DNA from: Mycobacterium sp.
Lineage (GTDB): Bacteria > Actinomycetota > Actinomycetes > Mycobacteriales > Mycobacteriaceae
DNA: 5,522 bases
Assembly (NCBI GenBank): GCA_018882545.1
Contig: VERS01000179.1
Location: 1 to 5,522, forward strand
Direction of reading: 5' to 3'
The notes under the pieces are model-generated. The model did not search any database. It saw nothing but the letters and a program-made list of their open reading frames with translations, and was not told the DNA's origin. The stretch's first letter is position 1. Every line of letters starts with the position of its first letter. Shown piece after piece: positions 1-5,522 of this stretch. The position numbers were made by a program, and so were the translations under genes.

Positions 1-808
1 CTCCCTCGACCGATGCGCCCAGGCGCACCCCGAGTGCCGAGCACAGCGCCGCACCCCCGGTGCTCTCCAGGATCTCCGCGTCGAAGATGTTTGCCGCGCC
101 GAGGAAACCAGCCACGTACGTCGTTGCCGGAGCGGCGTAGATCTCCTGCGGCGGACCGACTTGCTCGACTCGCCCCCGGGCCAGGACCGCGATCTGGTCG
201 CTCATCGTCAGGGCTTCTTCCTGATCGTGCGTCACGTAGACGAACGTGATTCCGACCTCACGCTGCAGCGCCCGAAGCTCAAGCTGTAACTGCTTGCGCA
301 GCTGGGCATCCAGCGCGCCCAGTGGTTCATCGAGCAGCAGCACCCTGGGCCGCAGCACTAGTGCCCGGGCCAGCGCGACGCGCTGCTGCTGACCTCCGGA
401 GAGCTGGCCGGGCTTGCGTTTGGCGAACTCCCCCATCTGCACGAGTTCCAGGGCGGCGTCCACCCTGCTGCGAACCTCGCCCCCGGCGACCTTTTGATAC
501 CGCAGCCCGAAGGCGACGTTGTCCCGCACGGTCATGAAGGGGAACAGGGCGTAGGACTGGAACACGGTGTTGACCGGTCGCTTATGCGGCGGGTCGTTGA
601 CGACGTTGCGGCCGTCGAGTTCGATACTGCCGGAGTCGGGTCGTTCGAAACCGGCGATCATCCGCAACGTGGTGGTCTTGCCGCAACCTGACGCCCCGAG
701 CAGGGAGTAGAACTGCCCCGCTGGGATGTCCAGGTCGACACCGGTGACTGCGGGCACCCCGTCGAATGATTTGGCCAGCTTCTCCAGCCGGATCGCGCCA
801 CCGCCCAT
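1..808 (-). CDS. potA: PotA-type ABC transporter ATP-binding protein (C-terminus beyond window)
   Basis: This is the cytoplasmic ATPase of a polyamine-type ABC importer and should power the PotB/PotC permeases encoded divergently nearby. About 269 residues are visible; family members are usually 340-380, so the rest of the C-terminal TOBE region lies past the window edge. Seen in order: Walker [10 protein letters not shown] (residues 38-46, Lys44), Q-loop VFQSYALFP (82-90, Gln84), ABC signature LSGGQQQ (136-142), Walker B VLLLDEP (156-162, Glu161), D-loop GALD (164-167), and switch histidine in VTHDQEEA (192-199, His194). FLGAANIF then leads into the TOBE domain. All catalytic motifs are intact. 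The ATG at 808 is chosen because the core fold ([10 protein letters not shown]) starts straight after it. No good Shine-Dalgarno precedes it. It begins 19 bp after the aminotransferase stop, which suggests co-transcription and perhaps translational coupling. Family assignment is secure; the transported substrate is not. Confidence 0.93.
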   Translation of the reverse strand, partial: MGGGAIRLEKLAKSFDGVPAVTGVDLDIPAGQFYSLLGASGCGKTTTLRMIAGFERPDSGSIELDGRNVVNDPPHKRPVNTVFQSYALFPFMTVRDNVAFGLRYQKVAGGEVRSRVDAALELVQMGEFAKRKPGQLSGGQQQRVALARALVLRPRVLLLDEPLGALDAQLRKQLQLELRALQREVGITFVYVTHDQEEALTMSDQIAVLARGRVEQVGPPQEIYAAPATTYVAGFLGAANIFDAEILESTGGAALCSALGVRLGASVEG

Positions 809-827
809 CAGCGGACGGCCCGCAAGA

Positions 828-2204
828 CTAGATCGAGACCGACCGGGCGAAGCGGCCGAAGTTTGTGGCAAACCGGTCCACGTCGGCGCCGTCGTGCTGG
901 ACGGAAAGCAGCCATTGCTCCACTTTGCCCCATGGCGGCAGAAATACCCCGCCATTGTGCTGCATCAGCCAGTGCAGCTGGCCCAGACCCGAGTCGATCT
1001 CGAGGAAGTCTCGGTAGTCGCGCACCGGTTCGCTGCTGAACGTCACGCAACCTTTGGCCCCGACGCTGACGACGCGCCAGCGGTGGCCCAGGTCGGCAAT
1101 AGTCGATTCGAGGGCGGTGCGGAGCCGGGCGGCGAGCCGGTCGAGATGGACGTAGGCCTCACCGGTGAGCACCTCGGCGAGATTGGCCCGGGTAGCGGCC
1201 ATGGCCAACGGGTTGCCGTTGAAGGTGCCGACCTGTTCATAGACGCCGTCGGCGATGAGCGACATCACCGCCGTAGTCCCCCCGATCGCGGCGACCGAGA
1301 CTCCGCCGCCGAGAGCCTTGGCCAGGCACACCACATCGGGGGTCACGCCGCTCAGCGCGGTGACTCCGCCGGGGCCGGTGGTGAATCCGGTCTTGACCTC
1401 GTCGAAGATCAGCAGGGCCCCGGCGGCGTGCAGCAGTTCGCGGATCGCCGCAAGATAGCCGTCCTCGGGCGGGATGATGCCGGCGTTCATCATGACCGGT
1501 TCGACGATCATCCCGGCGATCTGATCGGGGTACTCGGCCAGTGCGCGGGCCACGGCCTCGGGATCGTTGAAAGCTACGACCACGACCTTGTCGAGGATGG
1601 CCGCTGGGATTCCGCTGTTGCCCGGTACTCCGATCGGGTGGTCCGGCGGTCCCACTTCGTCGGATTCCGGCAGCACCGAAACCTGCACCGAGTCGTGGTG
1701 ACCGTGATAGCAACCCTCAACCTTGATGATCAGATCCCGGCCGGTCGCAGCCCGAGCCAGGTGTACGGCATCCATAGTGGCCTCGGTACCGGAGTTGGCG
1801 AACCGCCACAACGGCAGGCCGAACCGGCGGGCCAGTTCGCCGGTGATCCAGATCGCATCCTCGGTGGGTTGGGCGAAGTGCGTTCCGCGCCTGACCCGTT
1901 CGGTCACGGCCGCCACGATCGCCGGATGGGCATGGCCGGCGATGGAGACTCCGTAGCCGCCATGCATGTCCACGTACTCGGTTCCGTCGACGTCATAGAT
2001 TTTCGAGCCCGCGCCGTGGCTGAGCCAGACCGCCTGCGGCTCAGCGATCTGCCAGTTCGATGTCGCACTTCCGGCGAGGTGCTCGCGGGCCTGCGCGATC
2101 AGTTCGGTGCTGCGCGGCTGGCGTTCCAGGAATACACGTTCCTCGCGGGCGATGAGGGCCTCGACGGCGTCGGGGACCGGAGTGTCGATGACCGGCGCTG
2201 CCAC
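828..2204 (-). CDS. Class III PLP-dependent aminotransferase, glutamate-1-semialdehyde aminomutase-like
   Basis: A predicted cytosolic 458-residue fold-type I PLP enzyme. The sequence shows the class III hallmarks: [13 protein letters not shown] (82-94), the phosphate-binding [10 protein letters not shown] (137-146), GCYHGHHDS (164-172), IVEPVMMN (233-240), [10 protein letters not shown] with cofactor-contacting Asp268 (265-274), and LAKALGGG with the probable Schiff-base Lys296 (294-301). [12 protein letters not shown] follows, with the second-subunit phosphate-contact Thr. [14 protein letters not shown] and the GNP motif resemble HemL (glutamate-1-semialdehyde 2,1-aminomutase) more than GABA or ornithine aminotransferases. 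The length slightly exceeds a typical HemL (about 430). Its pairing with a polyamine-type importer, rather than with haem genes, argues for an omega-transaminase role on an imported amine or amino acid; that is inference. The GTG at 2204 is chosen because GGAGG sits 6 nt upstream. The reading frame stays open far upstream, but that part overlaps potD antisense and does not look like this family. A true hemL function cannot be excluded. Confidence 0.92.
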   Translation of the reverse strand: MAAPVIDTPVPDAVEALIAREERVFLERQPRSTELIAQAREHLAGSATSNWQIAEPQAVWLSHGAGSKIYDVDGTEYVDMHGGYGVSIAGHAHPAIVAAVTERVRRGTHFAQPTEDAIWITGELARRFGLPLWRFANSGTEATMDAVHLARAATGRDLIIKVEGCYHGHHDSVQVSVLPESDEVGPPDHPIGVPGNSGIPAAILDKVVVVAFNDPEAVARALAEYPDQIAGMIVEPVMMNAGIIPPEDGYLAAIRELLHAAGALLIFDEVKTGFTTGPGGVTALSGVTPDVVCLAKALGGGVSVAAIGGTTAVMSLIADGVYEQVGTFNGNPLAMAATRANLAEVLTGEAYVHLDRLAARLRTALESTIADLGHRWRVVSVGAKGCVTFSSEPVRDYRDFLEIDSGLGQLHWLMQHNGGVFLPPWGKVEQWLLSVQHDGADVDRFATNFGRFARSVSI

Positions 2205-2210
2205 GGGGAA

Positions 2211-2215
2211 CCTCC
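2211..2215 (-). promoter_or_regulatory. Ribosome binding site fixing the aminotransferase start
   Basis: On the minus strand GGAGG is followed by the 6-nt spacer TTCCCC and then GTG. This is near-ideal spacing. It selects the GTG at 2204 over in-frame upstream GTG and TTG codons, and over the long open frame that continues into the divergent gene. Confidence 0.8.
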
Positions 2216-2262
2216 GCTCGTCGGCCACCGGCGGCTGGAACAAGCCTCCCGGTGCCAATCCT

Positions 2263-2278
2263 GACTGAGCGTTCAGTC
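2263..2278. promoter_or_regulatory. Palindromic operator candidate (TetR-like) over the -10 box
   Basis: GACTGAGCGTTCAGTC has perfect 6-bp arms (GACTGA/TCAGTC) plus a central CG pair, with one mismatched pair in the middle. Operators of TetR-family repressors in actinobacteria often have this size and the ACTGAnCGnTCAGT look. The site covers four bases of the predicted minus-strand -10 box and the likely transcription start, so a bound repressor would block that promoter. It could also affect the divergent potD unit. The protein that binds is not encoded in the window; the assignment rests on palindrome shape and position. Confidence 0.5.
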
Positions 2279-2304
2279 TAGAGGCAGAAGGTCGAACTCG
2301 ACAA
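2275..2304 (-). promoter_or_regulatory. Candidate sigma-A-type promoter of the aminotransferase-potA unit
   Basis: On the minus strand a -35-like TTGTCG (2304-2299, 4 of 6 to TTGACA) is separated by 18 bp from TAGACT (2280-2275), which fits the actinobacterial -10 consensus TANNNT. Transcription would begin near 2268, giving a leader of about 64 nt before the GTG start. This is the best promoter-like pair seen in the intergenic region. It is a consensus match only, so start-site mapping would decide it. Confidence 0.5.
2291..2302. repeat. Short inverted repeat overlapping the -35 region
   Basis: GTCGAACTCGAC consists of perfect 5-bp arms (GTCGA/TCGAC) around AC. It lies between the two divergent genes and overlaps the candidate minus-strand -35 box (2299-2304). 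It may be a second regulator site, but 5-bp arms in GC-rich DNA can arise by chance. Confidence 0.25.
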
Positions 2305-2389
2305 GACTCCCCGCACGGCAGCGAGCAACAACCGCGCGCATCGCAGCCCCGAATGTGCAACAGTCCTGATATCGGATCCCGCGACCATC

Positions 2390-2394
2390 GGAGG
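2390..2394 (+). promoter_or_regulatory. Ribosome binding site of the potD-like gene
   Basis: GGAGG is followed 11 nt later by the ATG at 2406 and only 2 nt later by an in-frame TTG at 2397. The TTG is too close for normal initiation, so the ATG is preferred although its spacing is somewhat long. A weak TGATAT (2367-2372) upstream could serve as a -10 box, but no -35 partner is visible. Confidence 0.6.
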
Positions 2395-2405
2395 CATTGA
2401 CCATC

Positions 2406-3647
2406 ATGGTTCCCAACCGACCTGGGCCGAGCAGGCGTCAGTTCCTTCAACGTGCGGCGCTTGTGGCCGCCGGCACCCCAGCGATGGCCTGGTTGCTCCA
2501 GGCGTGCGCCGAGCCGGGTGAGACCACGTCGGCTCCCACGATGACGGTTGCCGCGCCGGATAAACCGGTGCTCTGGGACATCCCCGAGGACAATCGGCCC
2601 ATTGCCGACGGGCTGGCACCCGAGAAGGACACCACCCTGCAGCTCTACAGCTACGCCGATTACATCTCCCCGGACGCGATCAAATCCTTTCAGGACAAAT
2701 ACCAGACCACCGTCCAGGTCTCGACCTTCAATGACACCGATGAGGCGATCACCAAGATCCGCGGCGGCGGTGTCGACTACGACGTCTTCTTCCCGAGCTA
2801 CGATCAGATCGGTCGGCTGGTGACTGGTTCGCTGCTGCGGCCGCTGAACCACAGTTACATTCCGAACATCAAGAACGTCTGGCCGGTGTTCACCAACCCC
2901 TGGTACGACCAGCAGTGGCGCTACACGGTGCCCTACACGGTGTACACCACCGGCATCGGATGGAACAACACCGAGGTTCCGGCCGATATCGGGGCCCTTT
3001 CCAATCCCTACGCGGCGCTGTGGGATCCGGTCTACAAGAACAAGACCGGACTCATCGACGACTGGCACACCGCGATGTCCATGGTCCTGCTGAAGCAGGG
3101 CATCACTGACATCAACACCTCATCGCCGGAGGATGTTCAGATGATCGGCGAACAGCTGACCGCACTGGTGGCCGCGACCTCGCCGAAAGTCACCATCACG
3201 ATGTACACCGATGTGCCGTCCGGCCAGATCGGACTGTCCCAGATGTGGTCGGGCGACATCATCAACGCCCAGAACTATCTGCCGGACGGCGTCAAGCCCG
3301 ACATCCTGCGCTACTGGTTCCCCGCCGACGGCAAGGGCCAGGTGGACAACGACCTCATCGTGTTGCTGCGCGGAGGCAAGAACCCGGTACTGGCCCACCT
3401 GTTCATGAACCACATGCTCGAGACCGAGGTTGCCAAGCAGAACTTCACCCAGATCGGCTATCAGCCACCGCAGGTCTCGATCAACCCCGACACCCTCGTC
3501 GCCGACGGCTTCATCCCGGCCAATCTCACCAGCGCCGTGGTCCGGCCGGAATACTTCGACGTCGGCTACCGGTTACTCGAACTCGAACCGGCCAACGACG
3601 CTGCCTGGCGCAACGTCTGGCGGGCTTTCAAGGCCGGCGGAGGCTGA
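2406..3647 (+). CDS. potD: PotD-type extracytoplasmic substrate-binding lipoprotein (polyamine family)
   Basis: A 413-residue solute-binding protein that captures substrate outside the membrane and delivers it to PotB/PotC. The N-terminus carries a twin-arginine signal, SRRQFLQ (9-15), a hydrophobic stretch (17-31), and a lipobox-like LLQAC with Cys34 as the probable lipidated residue, so it is likely Tat-exported and membrane-anchored. A flexible linker follows to about residue 75. PotD-fold landmarks are LYSYADYISPDAIKSF (80-95), DYDVFFPSYDQIG (124-136), a VPY-TTGIGWN hinge segment, QMWSGDI (279-285), and a C-terminal NHMLETEVAKQNFTQIGY segment. By-eye alignment to E. coli PotD, from memory, keeps the equivalents of Tyr37, Asp168, Trp229 and Asp257 (Tyr86, Asp219, Trp281, Asp314). 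The Trp34, Glu171 and Trp255 positions become Tyr83, Thr222 and Gln312. The ligand may therefore not be spermidine or putrescine. Start is ATG 2406; TTG 2397 would add three residues. First gene of the potD-potB-potC operon. Confidence 0.93.
   Translation: MVPNRPGPSRRQFLQRAALVAAGTPAMAWLLQACAEPGETTSAPTMTVAAPDKPVLWDIPEDNRPIADGLAPEKDTTLQLYSYADYISPDAIKSFQDKYQTTVQVSTFNDTDEAITKIRGGGVDYDVFFPSYDQIGRLVTGSLLRPLNHSYIPNIKNVWPVFTNPWYDQQWRYTVPYTVYTTGIGWNNTEVPADIGALSNPYAALWDPVYKNKTGLIDDWHTAMSMVLLKQGITDINTSSPEDVQMIGEQLTALVAATSPKVTITMYTDVPSGQIGLSQMWSGDIINAQNYLPDGVKPDILRYWFPADGKGQVDNDLIVLLRGGKNPVLAHLFMNHMLETEVAKQNFTQIGYQPPQVSINPDTLVADGFIPANLTSAVVRPEYFDVGYRLLELEPANDAAWRNVWRAFKAGGG
3639..3643 (+). promoter_or_regulatory. 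Ribosome binding site of the potB-like gene, inside the end of potD
   Basis: GGAGG lies in the last sense codons of the binding-protein gene, 9 nt before the GTG at 3653. It supports that start, although the frame stays open upstream to 3245 inside potD, and it suggests coupled translation. Confidence 0.7.
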
Positions 3648-3652
3648 CAGCG

Positions 3653-4570
3653 GTGACCGCCGGAGCGCCGCGGAACGCTCGCGCCCGGGGAAATCCCCTC
3701 TGGCCCGCACTGGCCGCGCCGGGGACGGTCTGGCTGGCGGTGTTCTTCCTCGGCCCGCTCTACGTCGTTCTGGCGATCGTCTTCGGCCGGACCGATCCGA
3801 TTTTCCGCACCGCGATTCCGGTGTGGAATCCGTTGCAGTGGAATCCCGCCCAGTTCAACTACGTACTGACCCGCATCGTGGGCGAGAACGGCGTGTTCGG
3901 GCCGGCGCTGCTTCGCACGGCTGTGTACGTGGTGCTCGCGGGATTGCTCTGCCTGCTCATCGCCTTCCCGGTGGCCTACTACACCGCCCGGCTGTCGGGT
4001 AAGTGGAAGGGCCTGCTGCTGGCCCTGGTGATAGCACCGTTCTGGATCAGCTACATGATGCGGATGTTGGCCTGGGTCAATCTGTTGCAGGATGACGGAC
4101 TTGTCAACCGGCTGCTGGGCGTCGGCGGGCTCTTCGACGTTCGGGTGCACTGGCTGACCGGCCAGCCGGCGGTAGTGGTCCTCGGCCTGGCGTACGGCTA
4201 CGTGGCGTACATGATCCTGCCGCTCTACGCCGGACTGGACCGACTCCCGCAGTCCACCCTGGAGGCCGCGCGAGATCTCGGCGCGAGTCGATTCGCGTCG
4301 TTCTTCCGGGTGACCCTGCCCATGTGCCGGCCGACGATCGTGGCAGCGGTTCTGCTGACAACACTGCCGATGCTCGGGGACTATTTCACCTCCGACATGC
4401 TTTCGGCCTCGCCGAAGACTTCGATGGTCGGCAATCTGATCAACGACAGTGTGCAGTCGCCCGGGCAGACCGGGCAGGCCGGCGCTCTGGTGATGCTGGT
4501 GCTTCTGGTCGCGATCCTGCCGATGCTGTACTACGTCAGGGTCACCTCACGGGGGGACGCGTCATCATGA
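3653..4570 (+). CDS. potB: PotB-type ABC transporter permease
   Basis: A 305-residue inner-membrane permease, one half of the transport channel. About six hydrophobic segments are visible, roughly at residues 18-44, 85-112, 119-145, 172-195, 224-246 and 274-294, the usual number and length for PotB (about 280-310). The cytoplasmic EAA loop, which docks on the ATPase, is LEAARDLGASRFASFF (203-218) ending at Pro223, with the expected Glu204-Ala-Ala and Gly210. An APFWISYMMRMLAW segment (128-141) is characteristic of this subfamily. The GTG at 3653 follows the potD-like stop by 5 nt and has GGAGG 9 nt upstream; the short basic N-terminus before the first membrane segment is normal for the family. 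The 3' end overlaps the potC-like gene by 4 nt (ATGA), implying tight co-expression. Nothing is missing or broken. Confidence 0.93.
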   Translation: MTAGAPRNARARGNPLWPALAAPGTVWLAVFFLGPLYVVLAIVFGRTDPIFRTAIPVWNPLQWNPAQFNYVLTRIVGENGVFGPALLRTAVYVVLAGLLCLLIAFPVAYYTARLSGKWKGLLLALVIAPFWISYMMRMLAWVNLLQDDGLVNRLLGVGGLFDVRVHWLTGQPAVVVLGLAYGYVAYMILPLYAGLDRLPQSTLEAARDLGASRFASFFRVTLPMCRPTIVAAVLLTTLPMLGDYFTSDMLSASPKTSMVGNLINDSVQSPGQTGQAGALVMLVLLVAILPMLYYVRVTSRGDASS

Positions 4571-5445
4571 GAGGTCCTGTCGACTGGTGGAACGACCCAT
4601 GGCGGCGGCCACGAATCCTGGTGGCGGTTACCGCCGCATATCTGGTCTGGTCTTTGGTTCCGGTGTTGATCGCGGTGCTCTTCTCTTTCAACGACGGACG
4701 GTCGCGGACGGTGTGGCAGGGATTCTCGTTCCGGTGGTACTGGGGGGACGCCACGAAATCGGTCTGGCATGATGCCGCCCTCCACACCGCACTGCTGCAG
4801 ACCCTCAAACTCGGCCTGATCACCACGCTGATCACCGTTCCGCTCGGGGTGATGTTCGCGATCGGGATCGACCGATGGCGCGGCCGGTTGCCCAGCGGAG
4901 CCAATGTGCTCATGCTGATCTCGTTCGTCCTTCCCGAGGTATTGCTTGCTGTCGCATTGCTTTTCGTCTTCACATCACTGGCGCTGCCAATCGGGCTGGG
5001 GACCGCTGCGCAGGTTCTCGGGCTGGTGACGTTCCAGGTCGCGTACCCGGCCGTGCTGGTCCGTGCCCGGCTGGCCACGATCGGGGCCCACTACGAGGAG
5101 GCCGCGATGGACCTGGGCGCCTCGCCCGTCGCGGCGCTGCGCAGGGTAACGCTACCGATGCTGGTGCCGGCCATCTTCGCCAGCACGGTGCTGGTGTTCG
5201 CCGACGTCATCGACGACTTCGTCCTGGTGCGCTACCTGTCCGGTGACTCCTCGACCGAACCCGTCTCGGTGAAGATCTACAACACCGCGCGCGCGGCTCC
5301 GACACCGGCACTCAACGCGCTGGCGACCCTGCTGCTGCTTGCGGCACTGCTGGCGGTCGCCGCAGGCTTCCTCATCTACCGGCGGATGACCCGCGGCGAC
5401 GCCACCGCCGATCGTGGAATCGCGGCTTTCGCCGGCGAGGCCTGA
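4567..5445 (+). CDS. potC: PotC-type ABC transporter permease
   Basis: A 292-residue inner-membrane permease and the partner of the PotB-like protein in the channel. The first membrane segment (about 17-39) ends in FSFND (39-43), a phrase typical of PotC proteins. Further hydrophobic segments follow at about 77-99, 111-136, 141-160, 198-215 and 252-274. The EAA loop YEEAAMDLGASPVAALRRV runs from about 176 to 194, with Glu178-Ala-Ala, Gly184 and closing Pro197. Length fits the family (about 260-300). ATG 4567 overlaps the upstream stop as ATGA, and a G-rich run (4551-4557) about 9 nt upstream may act as a weak ribosome site. The C-terminal tail after the last membrane segment is about 18 residues and unremarkable. 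Last gene of the operon; no convincing terminator hairpin follows. Confidence 0.93.
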   Translation: MRGPVDWWNDPWRRPRILVAVTAAYLVWSLVPVLIAVLFSFNDGRSRTVWQGFSFRWYWGDATKSVWHDAALHTALLQTLKLGLITTLITVPLGVMFAIGIDRWRGRLPSGANVLMLISFVLPEVLLAVALLFVFTSLALPIGLGTAAQVLGLVTFQVAYPAVLVRARLATIGAHYEEAAMDLGASPVAALRRVTLPMLVPAIFASTVLVFADVIDDFVLVRYLSGDSSTEPVSVKIYNTARAAPTPALNALATLLLLAALLAVAAGFLIYRRMTRGDATADRGIAAFAGEA

Positions 5446-5485
5446 GCGCCGCTCCTCCTCCTAGACCCGCACCGGTCGCCGCGAC

Positions 5486-5491
5486 TAGGCT
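5486..5491 (+). promoter_or_regulatory. -10 box of a probable leaderless promoter
   Basis: TAGGCT matches TANNNT and ends 6 nt before the GTG at 5498. This is the geometry of mycobacterial leaderless transcripts, in which the RNA begins at the start codon. No clear -35 box is seen, which is common for such promoters. It lies 40 bp past the end of the potC-like gene, so the next gene probably has its own promoter. Confidence 0.45.
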
Positions 5492-5497
5492 GACTGT

Positions 5498-5522
5498 GTG
5501 TTCAAACAGTCTGAGCCTGCTC
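5498..5522 (+). CDS. Start of an unidentified downstream gene (leaderless GTG, partial)
   Basis: Only the first 25 bases are in the window, reading MFKQSEPA. The call rests on the absence of a Shine-Dalgarno together with a TANNNT -10 box ending 6 nt before the GTG, which fits leaderless initiation. Eight residues are too few to recognise a product. The 52-bp gap from the potC-like gene and the separate promoter suggest it is not part of the transporter operon. Confidence 0.4.

Noticed and set aside
13..691. Short plus-strand open frames at the left edge (13-249, 322-537, 494-691)
   Set aside because: All are antisense to the PotA-type ATPase, whose Walker, signature and H-loop motifs are complete on the minus strand.
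726..2264. A 512-codon open frame on the plus strand opposite the aminotransferase
   Set aside because: It lies antisense to a gene with clear class III aminotransferase motifs. Its translation is rich in Gly, Arg, His and Asp with no recognisable domain, typical of the shadow frame of a high-GC gene.
2205..3068. Upstream extension of the aminotransferase frame, which would give a 746-residue protein
   Set aside because: The extension crosses the intergenic region and runs antisense through potD. The GGAGG-6 nt-GTG at 2204 and the family's normal length support the shorter protein.
3245..3652. N-terminal extension of the PotB-like frame, giving 441 codons
   Set aside because: It overlaps the well-supported binding-protein gene out of frame and its translation is unstructured and Arg-rich. 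The GTG at 3653 has a good ribosome site and gives normal PotB length.
3566..4150. A 194-codon minus-strand open frame across the potD/potB junction
   Set aside because: It is antisense to two solid genes and has a low-complexity His/Arg/Gln-rich translation with no domain.
4324..4566. N-terminal extension of the PotC-like frame, giving 373 codons
   Set aside because: The added part overlaps the PotB-like gene and lacks membrane segments. The ATGA overlap at 4567 is the usual operon junction.
5446..5497. Possible terminator after potC, including CCTAG (5460-5464) and CTAGG (5485-5489) arms
   Set aside because: The arms are only 5 bp with a loop of about 20 nt and no T-run, and the right arm coincides with the -10 box of the next gene.

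Overview
The window is GC-rich throughout, uses GTG start codons, and has a mycobacterial-type -10 box placed so that a transcript could begin directly at a start codon. This points to a high-GC actinobacterium, most likely an environmental Mycobacterium/Mycolicibacterium or a close relative in Mycobacteriales. That placement is inferred from base composition, codon use and protein style; no database search was made.

Layout: two divergent transcription units share a 201-bp intergenic region (2205-2405). On the minus strand, a class III PLP-dependent aminotransferase resembling glutamate-1-semialdehyde aminomutase (828-2204) is followed 19 bp later by a PotA-type ABC transporter ATPase (808 down to the window edge, C-terminus cut off). 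On the plus strand are a Tat-exported, probably lipid-anchored PotD-type binding protein (2406-3647), then a PotB-type permease (3653-4570) and a PotC-type permease (4567-5445). These are packed as an operon, with a 5-nt gap and then a 4-nt ATGA overlap. The last ~25 bases probably open an unrelated gene with a leaderless GTG start at 5498.

Together the genes encode a complete polyamine/opine/iron-type (PotABCD) ABC importer plus an aminotransferase. The binding protein captures a small, probably amine-containing substrate outside the membrane, PotB and PotC form the channel, and PotA hydrolyses ATP. The co-transcribed aminotransferase probably starts catabolism of the imported amine. The substrate cannot be read from the sequence: several residues that contact polyamine in E. 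coli PotD appear changed.

Regulation: the minus-strand promoter has a recognisable -35/-10 pair, and its -10 box lies under a 16-bp near-perfect palindrome of the kind bound by TetR-family repressors. A second, shorter palindrome overlaps the -35. No regulator gene lies in the window. There is no sign of mobile elements, CRISPR arrays, tRNA or rRNA genes. The locus is a well-formed metabolic uptake island rather than a novel system; the open questions are the substrate and the regulator.
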